A DNA stretch of 64,000 bases from Diploscapter coronatus (taxonomy: Eukaryota > Nematoda > Chromadorea > Rhabditida > Rhabditidae), in assembly GCA_964036155.1 (NCBI GenBank), contig OZ038423.1, positions 50,483,249-50,547,248 on the forward strand. The letters run 5' to 3'. Below, piece by piece: positions 11,680 through 23,539 of this stretch (positions are counted from its first letter, which is position 1; each line of letters opens with the position of its first letter). A program made the position numbers and the translations under genes. Below the pieces are notes generated by a model, which was given only the letters and a program-made list of their open reading frames with translations, was not told the DNA's origin and searched no databases.

Positions 11680-13701
11680 CTATGCATGTTTGAGTTCAAG
11701 AATGTAGGCGAGCAGAGTCTTGACTCCCTCGACGTAATTTCTCTTGTTGTTCTTTTCGTTCTGAGAATGGGCCATATCGTCAGATGCTCCAAGCGGAAGC
11801 AGAAGAACGTTCTTCCCAGTTAGATCCTAAGAACTTAATACCCATCTCATTAAAATAAAATTGATACCTGGAAGGTCAGAGTGATAGGGATCGAGCATCC
11901 TTCTCTGATCAGGTCGGGTTCAACATTGTGGACTAAATTTGGCAATTTTCATTAAATTTTATCTCGGCACCATGACATTACCATGCTTCATGGCTCTGGC
12001 GCCAGCCTGGAAATTTGGATCCTGAACGTTGGCGACCCAAGGCAAGGCTCCATGGCCTGGTTGAGGACTAAATTGTCTTTCTTTTGAAAGTTTTCTCTTG
12101 AAAAGTAAGCCACTTAAAGGTGTTCGGCGATCCTCGCTTCTTCCAAACGTCGTTGAGGTATGAAATGACCAAAGAGTTGACCTAAATAATGGAAATCTTT
12201 CTCGTCACAAATGGTGCACACCTTCTCTGGTTTCATATTCGGGACGATTCTGATCGAGAATTTCCCGATGACTTTCGACGGAATGACGGTTTTCTCGCCC
12301 TTTCCGTAGAACGCCCCTTCAACGCCGTGTACAGCCAGACTAAAATAATTTTCAATAATTGAATCAAAAACATTTCATCACCTCGGCTCTCTCCATCTTC
12401 TTTGCAGCAGCTTGTTTTTGTCCTCGATCGGAAGTCTCTTCGCTCCAACACTGTCTCTGAATTCAGTCACGTCGAAGTCGATTGTCTCGTAGCTCTTTCG
12501 TTCCTCATCTGTCATCGGCGCGACATCGTCGTAGATTCCTGAAAAAGACCGTCCAAATTGATCTTTCATAAAGTGACAATTCGACTGACCAGGAACGAGG
12601 ATATTCCCGTTTACGTCGGTCAGCTGCGACATGACCCAGAACAAATCGGCCAGCGGCTCATGAACCACTCCTCCATAGACCCCAGAGTGCAGATCCTGTG
12701 CAATTCCGGTGACTTCGACTTGGAAGGAGCAAATTCCTCGCAGTCCGAAAGTTAGACAGGGCTTTGTAGTTCCCAACCAATAGGAATCGCTGATGCAGCA
12801 AAAATCTACATCCTTCAGAAACCCATCTTTTTCCTTCGTCAGCAACTCTTCCAACCCGACGGATCCGCTCTCCTCCATTGCTTCGAAGCAGAACTGCAAA
12901 TCGATCAATTCAATTTTTCCTTTCGACTTTCTGCTACTTTGATATTGACGGGAATATCGACTTTGTGTTTTTGCATCATCTCGATGGCATGAGCCCAGCA
13001 CAAAACAGGCCCCTTGTCATCGGACGACCCCCTGCCGAACAGCTTGCCATCTAATTTCGATTATTTCCTTATTCCTATTCTCGTTCCATTTTATCACCTT
13101 TTTCAGTAAGGACAAATGGTTCAGTGTTCCATCCGTCAGACTTCTCTGCCGGTTGAACATCTATGATTAATGACTGGTTTTGCTCGAGTTGAGTGTAAAA
13201 AATCTCGAAATATACCCAGATGTCCGTAAACTAGGAGCGTCTTTTTTGATTTATCATGACCCAGTGTGCCGAACAAAACCGGCGGCAGTGGAACCTAAAT
13301 TCAAAATTAATCATCGTTCGTTCCATCTAAATACGCGTGTAATTGTCTTCACTTTTAACTCGAAACGGGAACTAACATTTTTAATAGAAAAATGCAAAAC
13401 AAAATATAAAATTAGTTAGGACAAGAACTCAGATGATCATCGAACCTGGTTGCCTTCGAGAAGCTGATCCCCAAGGTCAACTAGCTTGCTCTCGACTCCG
13501 AACTTAGTCAGATAGTCTCTAAAATAATCAAAAACCGATGAAATCACAGCTATGCTCAAACTTCATCCAGTGGACCATTCGTATCGTTTCATTTCTTCGG
13601 CCTGGGTCTGCTGACACACTTTGAATGGCAACCGCTTCTGCCAAAACGTTCTTATAATGTTCATAGCTTGATTCGACGTCTCTGTAATGATGATGTTTCA
13701 T
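11680..13701 (-). CDS. M20-family cytosolic dipeptidase (CNDP type)
   Basis: Metallopeptidase hydrolysing dipeptides in the cytosol. About a dozen exons; the clear ones are 13701-13562, 13518-13446, 13294-13216, 13160-13098, 13050-12938, 12893-12590, 12538-12382 and from 12339 on. Metal-site motifs are present in order: YGHLDVQP (His and Asp), RGSSDDKGP (bridging Asp), MEESGS (catalytic Glu and metal Glu), CISDSYWLG (Asp) and, near the C-terminus, [16 protein letters not shown] (His). The dimerisation-domain segment [14 protein letters not shown] is also present. The protein looks complete and active. The start chosen ([19 protein letters not shown]) is the nearest in-frame ATG; an upstream first exon cannot be excluded. 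The gene converges on the heat-shock gene with 169 nt between stops. C. elegans has two such genes (pes-9, cndp types); orthology not assigned. Confidence 0.9.
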
Positions 13702-14591
13702 TCTTTCATAAAAGTAGACAGAAATTAATTATTTCTCAAAATAGTGTCATTATTACTTTAGCTGTTCTATTTCATAAAACTGCTGCTTTTAAAAATTGAT
13801 CTTTCGAATTCAAATTCTCAGGCTTATTTGTTGGCTGTATTTTATACTCCCAACTTGGGGATTCAAATTCGAAAACTTATGCACGTAAAATGACATGCTG
13901 TGAGAATGGGAAATTTCGAAGGTAGTTTTCGAAGAAAAAACCAAAGGTTACTTGAAAATATCCTGCAGATCAACAGTCATAGTCGAATAAAATTGGATTG
14001 TAGGTTGAAATTTCGAGAATTGAAGGTTTTTGCTTTTCCTGCTCACCCGATTTGGAAAGATAAGCAGACTGGTTGGTTAGTGATTAGAATGGGAATGCAG
14101 TGCAAGCAGCAGAATGATTGTCGAGAGACCAAGAGACCAAGGCAATGGCTACTCGAAGAGAGAAGGGACTGCTATGTGTGTGCCATATCGATTGACTGAC
14201 TGACTGTGGGTCGATCCCCCCGTTTGTATTGATGAATTGAAAGGTCTAATGTTTATGTTGTTTTTACGTCTAAATAAAAATGAAATGTTTACTGAATAAA
14301 ATAAAAATGATAGGCTTTGTTGTTTCCATGTTGATCATTGCTTGATGCTATCCTTCGTGTTCATCGAAGTTGTTATCGACTCACTTGATTCCTGCTTACA
14401 CCTGCATATGTGAGACTGCCTGCTGAATCTAGGAAAATGTCTCGATTTGCAGAAAAAATGAAGTGAAGTTCGAGAAATGGATGGGGGTGGCCGACAGAAG
14501 AGGTGAAAGAGTATGAAAACAAGCAAAACAGACTGTCGTTTTCTCTTGCGACTTGGTTTGAGTCAGTTTACTCGAGACTAACCCCACCGGT
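13702..14591. other. Intergenic spacer, nothing recognised
   Basis: About 900 nt between divergent genes. A 99-codon frame at 13900-14199 (+) is Arg/Lys-rich with no signal peptide, domain or splice context, and I do not accept it. It should contain promoters for both neighbours. Confidence 0.35.
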
Positions 14592-15922
14592 ATGAAACCA
14601 AAAACAACCATTTTTCTTCTGGTAAATAAATATATTTTAAATCCACAGCTATTTTTATTGCAAATTTAGACGTTCTTTTCATGCTGTTACATTTTTGCAA
14701 ATGCAGATACAACAACACCAGATCCTGATCGTATGTTTTTTTTTCTAGTTTTTTGCTACATAATAATTTTCATTTGGATTAAATTTATGTAAAAAAAACC
14801 TTCTTATAAATACGAGTATTTTAATCGAAATGTTTCTTAGCTTACGCTGAAAGAGCAGTAAGTTGCGATGATTTGTCCTGCAAGGATATCGACTCTGAAT
14901 GCATTACCGATGAGGCACACGATAATTTGAAGATGTGCAAACCGCCCGATGGTAAATCTAACGTTTTCATTTCAGTAAATCTAGGATTCAGATTCAAGTT
15001 ATAATGATAGCATGAAATACAATCTACTCATTAGTGTGAAAATACAGTTTCACGTAAAACTTCAATTTATCGTGAGAAAAGCTTTACATTTTTACATTTG
15101 GCCATAGTAAAACTATTGATAAGCAGGTTTTCAGAATTTGAAAAAGAAGTTAATGAACTTTTTTATGGTCGATAATTCTATGAAAACTGCAAAAACTATT
15201 CTCACCAGTAACTTGTTTATTGTTTGTTGTGATAAAGTATGGGTATTGATAACGTGGAAAAAACGCTCATCGCGGGCTAGAAAATGCAGAGAATACTCTA
15301 ACTTACTCAGACTTGAAACTTTTAAGTCGCAAAAATTCTTCATCATCTGTCGTCCCATTATTAAAGGATGGTAATGACAGAATTGACTGGGATAATTCAC
15401 CGCATAAGGGATATTTGCATTTGAAAAGTTCCAAATCTGAACTCCATTAGACACGCTATTCTGTCTGGTGGATGCAAGAAAGTTTCAATCGCCTGCACGC
15501 CTTTCCATACTCGGAATAACCACTTTCTTGATCGTTGATAATAGTATCCTTGATTGGAAAGGAAGTCGATGTTAATGCACAATTAGAATTCGATTTTGGA
15601 GCGAAATGATGAGTCATGTGGAAGAGAAACGAAACGAATAGCACAATTTCTGAATATCGACGTTCTCTCCAATCAACAGTAAAAAATTTCAGATTACACC
15701 CCAAGCTGTGCAGAGCTCAGATGTGAAGATTTGGGAATGAGATGCGTTTCGAAACAGTCATGGCTCAGGGAATGTGGTTAGTTCATATCTGAATATTTAT
15801 TTCCTAGGAGGATCATTTTAGAGCCAGATACACCCGTAACATGCGAACAGCTCGCTTGCTACACCAAGGGCATGAAATGCAATCAACTCTTCTCCAAATA
15901 TGCCGAATGCATCGATAAATAA
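14592..15922 (+). CDS. Small secreted cysteine-rich protein with three four-Cys repeats
   Basis: Five exons (14592-14621, 14670-14730, 14841-14951, 15693-15776, 15822-15922) give 128 aa. Residues 1-24 are a signal peptide, split by the first intron. Each of the last three exons encodes one repeat, C-x3-L-x-C-x6-C-x8 to x12-C: SCDDLSCKDIDSEC, SCAELRCEDLGMRC and TCEQLACYTKGMKC, each closed by a later Cys. All introns between repeats are phase 1, so repeats can be duplicated or skipped without a frame change. I do not recognise the family. It could be an inhibitor, antimicrobial or structural secreted protein; none of these is shown by the sequence. Intron 3 is unusually long (741 nt). AATAAA overlaps the stop. 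Confidence 0.8.
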
Positions 15923-18470
15923 AATGTTATTATTCCGACCTCAACTAGATTTGTTTAGTTTAAAACAACAAATACCTAAATAAAATACTTTTTCTTGAAA
16001 CTTGATTAATTCCCAAACGAAAACTAAATGAATGAAATGTGGATGGAGTAGACTTGACCAGATAAATGCTCAGCTATTATTTTTATGAAAGGCTCGTTGA
16101 CAATTGTTGCATATTCGCATTCGCATCATATTGTCTGAGTCGAGTAAGTACCTCCTTGTGCTTTTCAGCCAATTTTCCCTTTCCTTGATTATTATTTCCG
16201 TTTTCTCACGACTCTCCTCGAAGAAGCCGAATAAGTCGATTTCACCCCGATACTTTTCTCGTTTTTATCTTCAATATTGAACACTTTAGCACCTCTTTTT
16301 TGATATTCGGAGCTATAAATTTAAAAGTTTGTTAACCAATTTGTACTTGCGATTTTACATGACAAGATAGAATTATTTCGTATCCCCTCGGAAAAATAAT
16401 ATCTGCATTTTATGCTTTCGTAATAGATTATATCCGTAGAGAGATATGGATAAATAAAAATACTCTAAGCCTACTTCCAATGAAGTCCGAAAGTTCAGCT
16501 TTGTTTTATTTTATTTCGTCGCAGTATTCGGATAGACTATTTCTGCTTTAATTTCCCTATCCGATTTCGTTCTTGTAATTCTTATTGCATTTATTTACGT
16601 TTTGTGTGGGTTATTCATTTCATCATCGAAAACTCAAAAACCTCCTTTTCGGAATGAAAATCATATTTTATTCTAACGATTTTTAGCCATTTTCCCTCAT
16701 GAAATATGCACTTTACTTCTATGGAGTTATCGAAAGAAAAGCTATTTTATCTGGGCTCTTCCAGCTTCATAAGTGTCAAATTTTCATCATTTTGTTACAT
16801 CATTATTGCTCATTATGAGAGCAAGGAATTTTTTCATCGAATAATTCTTGTTTTACTTGATGCAATTTCGAATCGTCGACATTTCGTGTGTCATTCGAAC
16901 CTTTGAGGGCCGGTCCAAAACGTTGCTTTCTAGTTGAGGAATGCGTAATGTTTGGTTAATCAAATTAACGAATAACAAATAATTTCGATTTCGATGGTAG
17001 GAAGTTGTAAATTTCAAGTACGTGCTACATGATAGTGACATTGAGATATTTTGGAAATGAGATGATTCATTCATCGATTTGTGTGAATGGAAAATTCTAC
17101 CCTCAATACTAAACCCTAAATGAAATCAAAGTTAAGATAATTTATCTGACAAATAATAAAATGCTGAAATGAAGTTTTCAGTAGCATAATTGTTTGGTCA
17201 AAAGTCCGACTTCCTATTGAACGCGAAAACCCCGACGCTTAAATCTTTGGGCATTTGTTCTTGTTCAGAACGATTTCAACTACAATTAGCTTTCTGCAGT
17301 GCTCGAAAGTCGACAATTTGTCAGATTTGTTTTTGAAACCCCGAATCTCAGCTTTATGCATACAAAATGAGAAGCGAAATGAATTTGTGGAAGAAAATGT
17401 CCAAGACAAAATGTGTCTGACTTGAGAGCAGTGCAGCGGTGAAACAATCTAGATCCTTTTTCACCGAATATCCTCTAATTTATGTTAATCCTATTCAACT
17501 ATTCTGTGCTTTCATAGACTTTCCCGTCTTTCATGCGTTATTCTGTGCCTCTTTTTTTTTTAGATAAACTATCTGCTCAAAAAATCTACTCTTCACTCTC
17601 TTTGCTCCGTGATTAATCTCCTGAGAAATGCATACAAATCTAGGTAGTCAAATCAAATAAGGTGAATATCTTTGCTCCAGTCTTTTTTCCGCTCATTTCT
17701 GCCTCCTAATCCTTATTCCAGGCATCTTGAAAGTGCTCGTTCATATTTCGTCCGTCCGCTTTTTCCAAAGCAGACCTTCTCTTCATCATTCCTTGGCATT
17801 AGCTGTTCAAGAAATATGCATCCGAAATACCTCGCGTGCCTTCTGAAATTCACCTTTTCATCATCAAATTTCTAACTCAATGATCATCTTACCTCTAAAA
17901 TTTATCACTTCCTCGAATCCATCGTCATACGGCTCCATATAATAATTTTGAACTTTATTTTTATCGCACTCGAAAATTCAATTTATTCGTAGTCCTCGTT
18001 TTCGGAAGAAAACGAGTAGGGTAATTAACATTCCTTCCAGAGTTTGTTTGCAAATGCACTCATTCATTTCCTCTTTTTCGTGGAAATCCGAGTGCCTGGT
18101 CGTTTGTTGTGTGCCATTCCCTGCTTGTCGTGGCTTTCTAGTTCTGATTCCTCATCTTCCATTCCCGCATTCTGCCTTCCTGGCTTTCTGCATTTATTCG
18201 TCTCCCAGTGCATTACTTCATTCCCATTGTCTCTGCCTCTAGAGCAACCTGAGAATGTTCTAATTTCCCAGCCCTCCCCTCCCAACCCTTACAATTTATC
18301 ATCATTCGCATTCCAAATTCGATTTTTCGGTTTCACTTATTCATTTCGTCATGTCAACTCTTAGCTTGCAATATTCTAACGCGAGGTATATAATGACAAA
18401 TTATCCTAGTTTTTTTTGTCTAAAATTAAAACGATATAAATAATCTAACTGAATTGGTTGTAGTTTCAAG
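15923..18470. other. Long intergenic region upstream of the SK channel
   Basis: About 2.5 kb, AT-rich with a pyrimidine-rich block near 17660-18360 that opens several frames on +. No splice-supported exon, RNA gene or repeat recognised. It probably includes the regulatory region of the downstream channel. Confidence 0.35.
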
Positions 18471-21285
18471 ATGGCAGCCGTCAGAGCAGCGGCTCTGAAC
18501 CGATCGCCTCGGTTTACCATCTACTCAAGTCGAGGTAAGATGGTAGTAATGTTCTCTTTATCAGAGAACGCTGGTTGGTTTTTTTCAAGAATATTTTTGA
18601 GATATTCAAGTTTCGGCTTGATTAAATCTGAATAAAATCAGTATCAGGCTTATAAAAACTATTAATTTATATTCATTGTTCCATGAATCAAATGCTCATT
18701 GAAGGGAATGATTGGTCATCCCGCGAAATGAGTGACACACCTCCAACTGTTCCGAGGAGCAAGGGATATGGAGTCACAGCGACCACTGCAGAGAGTGCGA
18801 GAAGCACTTGGAAACAGAGGAAGAATTTAACAGATTTGAAACTGAAGGTGAACTCTTACCAATTTATTCAAACTCACTACTTTTTCTAGCTATGCGATTG
18901 GAACGTTGTTCTATCGATATCCGGATTGATTCTGGCGATGATCGATGTAGAAATGTGTGCAATTGGCTTGCCAAATCAGTATCTGATGTTCGAGGCCATT
19001 TCGGACTGTCTTCGAATTCTGATCATATTCCTTACAATTCTACTATTGCTCAGTTTGATTGCTTATCATGTAACTGATACAAAGGTGATTTTTGATCTTG
19101 AATTAATTTCAACATGTGATCGTCTTGTCAGATCTATCTGGTGGAAACGGGTAGCGATAACTGGAGGATCGGTTTGTCGTCAGACAGAGTTTTCAAAATC
19201 GGCATCGAACTTCTCATTTGTGCGATTTGTCCTATTCCAGGTAAAACATCCAGGTGATCACAAATTATTCCTGCAAAATAGCCGAATTTGTGACGTTTTC
19301 AAATTAGCCATTCTGATAAAATTCAGCAATGATTAGTAAGAGTGGAGAATATTAGACGTGTGGTATGGAAACTGGAGTCACGCGATTCAGCCATCATCAA
19401 AATATTTCGACGACGGAAACTGATTTATGAGCGTTATAGAAGGAAAAATGTTGAAAATATTGGAATCTAAATATTCGAATCTTCGATTTTTGAATTTACT
19501 TGAAATCATGATAAGATTATGCTGAGGAAAAGAGTATTTTGACCTCAAAATCTTGTTCAAATAGCAGTTGAGAGCGTAGAAGCTAAATTCATAATCGAAA
19601 AATGCCTCTACTTTTTGATGTACTGAAACCAGTCAAAATGTTATTGGGCATTATTCAATAAAATATTTAGACACGGGTTACGTCCGTTGGCCGATTCTAT
19701 CGAACGTGCCGGCGAAAACTCATCAGCGGATCACACTGCCATTGAATGTTCTTCTAGCTTTGCCTATGTTTTTGCGACTTTACATATTCGGTCGATATGT
19801 CGTTTTGCACAGTTCACACTATCAGGTTTCCTTCCCAATACCCTCTACAGATATGAAATTTTCATACAGGATTGTGCAACAAGAACGATCGCATCACTAA
19901 ACCATGTATCGGTCGATTTTCGGTTTGTCGTCCGAAGTCAGCTCTATGAAAAGCCTCTGTTAACTTTGTCGATTGCATCCGCAACATTCTGGATAATTAT
20001 CTCCTGGATGCTTACGCAATGTGAACGGTTGGATTAATTTTCAGATACCTGTGAAACAGTTGTTCAATTTTAGCTATGCCTTTCCAAATATACCAGGATA
20101 TCAACATTTCATCGATTATTTATGGTTCGAGATTATTGTGAGTCAAGAAATATTTGAATATTTGATCTTTTTTCCTCGATTTTAGACGTTCTTCAGCATA
20201 GGATATGGCGATATTCAGGTCCAAACTTATTGCGGAAGGGCGTTATCAATTTTGACCGGGATAATTGTGAGTAAATTTTCTAATGTTTCTAAACCGATTT
20301 ATATGACGTAGTTTCATTGAAGGGTACATTATTTTCGTCTACACTAATCGCCTTGATGTCTAGAAGGATGAATTTGACTTCCTCGGAGAAACGCGTAAAC
20401 CATCTCATCGCTGAAAACCAATTGAGCAAAGGGTGAGTTCATTTTGGGATGTTATGAGCTGTTTTGTCAGTGCTTACCTAAAATATCTCTAAATTCATAA
20501 TCGCTCAGCTTTCCAAAAATTGGATATTTCTGACTTTTTCTAGGACTTCTTTCGTTTACAAATTTAGAAATTTCAAATTTCCAACTCTCCTGTTCAACAG
20601 TATCTGAGTTTTAGTCACAAGCATGCTGCCGCTCGAGTTCTTCAATGCACTTGGAGACTGATTCTTCGCCAAAGAGAGTCGAAGAAGGAGTTGGAGCAGA
20701 ATCAGAGAAGTCTTCAATTCAAATTCTCTGCTGCACAGAGAAATCTACTAAATGCTATTCTAGCGTAATGACTTTTTCAATGCTTTATTCTTCATTGAGA
20801 GTTTTGTAGGTTCCGTAAAATCAAATGGAAGCTAAGAAACCGACTCGAGGAGGATGACGACTCTTTCTTCACTGCTAAGAGAGTAAGAATATGATTTTAG
20901 AATGAAAAAGAAGAAATAAGTTCTGATTCTGACTTCGATTAAAATACCTATTTCTTTCGAAGCTTACCGATGCTCAGAAAGGAAGTATTTGAATTGAAAC
21001 AATTCGATGTCTCAATTCAGCACTTAAAAATACCTTCCCTTGTGAATCAAGAAAACTGCTAAATGATCATTAGCTAACTAGAAGAAACAAAAGGCTATAA
21101 AAGCGATCGTTATTTTGCAGGCATTTATGGAGACCGAAGAGCGATTGACGAAGGTCCGCTTGAGACAATCACAATTAGATGAGAAGTTACGAAGCCTGTT
21201 CTCATCCGTACAAAATCTGACTCAACTCATCGCAACGACACATTTGAGCAACGAAAGACACGAGTGTTGGAAGAAAATATCATAG
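18471..21285 (+). CDS. Small-conductance Ca2+-activated K+ channel (KCNL/SK type)
   Basis: Plasma-membrane K+ channel gated by Ca2+-calmodulin, setting after-hyperpolarisation. Twelve exons, 488 aa, all phases consistent. S1 is WNVVLSISGLILAMIDVEM, S2 ILIIFLTILLLLSLIAYHV; DNWRIGLSSDRVFKIGIELL precedes S3 and PLNVLLALPMFLRLYIFGRY is S4-like with few charges. S5 is LTLSIASATFWIIISWMLTQCER. The pore filter is SIGYGD (exon 20186-20266), then S6. The calmodulin-binding region is HAAARVLQCTWRLILRQRES and beyond, ending in a coiled coil (ETEERLTKVRLRQSQLDEKL...). The length is short for the family because the N-terminus before S1 is only about 70 residues. Exon 2's 5' border (18705) is the least certain. 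The ATG follows TTTCAAG, so trans-splicing is possible. Confidence 0.92.
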
Positions 21286-21917
21286 TTTCTCATATCTCCC
21301 TCAACTTTCTGCATTCTTCTATCGATATCTTGCTATGACCAAAATGTCAACCACTCAAGTATGAAACGACCAACAAACTATTACGGTAACTCGTTTTCAT
21401 TTTTCATTGTAGTAATTTATTTTGGCTTTTTCGCGAATAATAAAATGTGTCTCTGTGATAATCCCGTAATTATTTTGTTATAAAAATGCACAAACACATG
21501 AACGACAATTATTATCGTCTGTTTTGCCTGAACGTGGAACCGAGAGGGGAATTGAGGGAATTGTGCTAGTAAAAGTAGGAATCGAAAAGCATGGGAGGAG
21601 TTCTCGGACACGAACTCGAGTCAGACTCCATTGAGGAAAGAAAACAGTAGACCGGTTCCAGTGTCCTCCTTTCCTCTTCCCCTTTCATTTTGTACCCAAT
21701 TTGCAACCGACACTCACGCTCACATTCTTCATTGCATCACTACTTCAACGACTGATTAGTCATTCGAAATAACCGCTATGTGACTCGTTCGAATTTGCCA
21801 AACTGTCAACTCCCATTGTCTTTGTCACTTATCGTTCCCCTGTCCTTTTTCCCTTCGGTTAAAAGTTTGACCTTCACTTCGACTCGACTTTGGCAGAACA
21901 AACTTGACCTCAACAAA
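21286..21917. other. Intergenic spacer
   Basis: About 630 nt between two + strand genes. The open frame of the next gene runs upstream to 21780, but that extension is C/T-rich and precedes the obvious signal peptide, so I treat it as 5' UTR or promoter. Nothing else seen. Confidence 0.35.
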
Positions 21918-23127
21918 ATGCTAATTATTCTAGTATTCATATCTGGAGCTTCAGCTTGGCCCTATTTCTATAGCAATTTCTGGAACAGTTACAATAATTT
22001 TGGTGGATACTATAGATATTGGCCATATTGGCAACACTTCTACAATTATCAACGACCAAGTTTCTATAGCTATCAGAATAATCAAGATTACTGGCGCAAC
22101 CCGTACTTCGTAAGCCAAGGATCGACAAACAGCAACAATTACAATTCATACTTCCGAAATGAAAATAGGTCAGCTCTTCGTTTTTCACGTTTGTTACGTG
22201 ATTCACTCTTTTAATGTTTAGAATACCTGGAGGCAGTGAACGAGGTCAAGTCTATCAAAGGCAATTTCCCGGAGAAATGCAATGGAACAGCAATTATCAG
22301 AGAGTCCAGTCATTCGGTAATTCTCAGGTTAGGTAATTTTAAATAGGTTTGAAGAAGCGGAATTCTCAATATTTTCACTCGTATGTATCGTAAGGAGAAG
22401 ATTTAGTAAGTCTTCGAAATTTAACGTTACTTGTGAAAAGTAGACGAATAGAAAATATTGTTCCAAATTTTGATATAGAATTTAGCTTTTTTGTTATATT
22501 CGTTTTTTTATACAAAAAGTCTTGCCTTACTTTACATTGATTTCAACATCAGTTACGCTTGCAGAAACCCCTTCCTAGGATAATTTGTTGCAATTACTTT
22601 GAACTACAATATAAAATTTCAGTTAATTTCAGGAAATGAATTCAAACGTGCAATTTAACAATGACAATGTCAATGATAAAGTGATTGAGCAGGTTCCAAT
22701 TGAACGAACAACGCTTATTCCGTTGGAAACGAATTTTCAGTCGACGCAACAACCTGCTGGAGTAAGAAGAATTATGCAAGTTATTCCAACTGATATTTTT
22801 CAGACGAGTGAAACAATGGAAAATATTGATTCTTCGAATGATTCAATTGTCGAAAAAAGTCTGACAGATTCGGAAAAGCCGAGTCCCGAAGATCAACCAA
22901 ATGGAGGAGATGATGTTGATTATAAAACTGAAGACCAGGAAAAAGTCGAAGAAACGCAAACTTTACAACCAGAAATTCGAACTACCGACAATATTTCTAA
23001 TGAAGGACAATCAGGTTAGATTCTTGAATAATGGACTAAACTTTCGCTTTGTGCTGCAGAAACTTCGACAGACATTCCTGACATTGAAGATATGAAAATC
23101 GGTCTCAAGGATATCGAGCTAAATTAA
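21918..23127 (+). CDS. Secreted Tyr/Asn-rich protein with acidic C-terminal half
   Basis: Four exons (21918-22168, 22222-22327, 22633-23014, 23060-23127) give 268 aa. The start chosen begins a 14-residue signal peptide (MLIILVFISGASAW). Residues 15-85 are very rich in Tyr, Asn, Trp, Phe and Ser (for example YYRYWPYWQHFYNYQRPSFY), as in cuticle, eggshell or adhesive proteins that cross-link through tyrosine. From about residue 120 the protein becomes acidic and polar, without Cys, ending EDMKIGLKDIELN. The donor at 22328 is preferred over 22317 because the latter gives a stop in the next exon. I do not recognise the family. The function is inferred only from composition. Confidence 0.75.
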
Positions 23128-23539
23128 ATCTCAATCTTGTTGCTTCAAAACTAAAAATTTAATACTTTATTCAAACACTTGATTGTGACGTAAATAAGTA
23201 GATTTCCAGTATTGTAACTAGAATTTCATAAATTATTACGATTGAGAAAATACTTTAAAAAGTTTTTGATTTATGAATAAATAGTCGGAGCTTTTAAGTA
23301 AAATTTTCCAATTGCACTTCGTATGATAATGTGAGCAAGAAAACATAATGAGAAAAACGAACAGAATCAGGTAGATGGTCAGCAGTAAATAAGTTCCTAA
23401 AATGAACGTCAAGTATGATACAGACATTTGAACCCTGGTGAGCATGATAATATTTTGAGCGATATCGATATAAAGTGATAATAAATCCTAATATCATCAG
23501 ATAAAATTTTTAGAGTGAAAAATTGGCCTAATGAATGGT
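23128..23539. other. Short convergent spacer
   Basis: About 410 nt, AT-rich. A 69-codon hydrophobic frame on the minus strand (23236-23445) is the only coding-like signal. It has no signal for translation and is downstream of the ground-like gene, so it is probably its 3' UTR. Confidence 0.35.

Noticed and set aside
13900..14199. 99-codon + frame
   Set aside because: Basic, low-complexity, no homology or splice support.
23236..23445. 69-codon hydrophobic minus frame
   Set aside because: Lies in the presumed 3' UTR of the ground-like gene; AT-rich Phe/Leu/Ile bias explains hydrophobicity.
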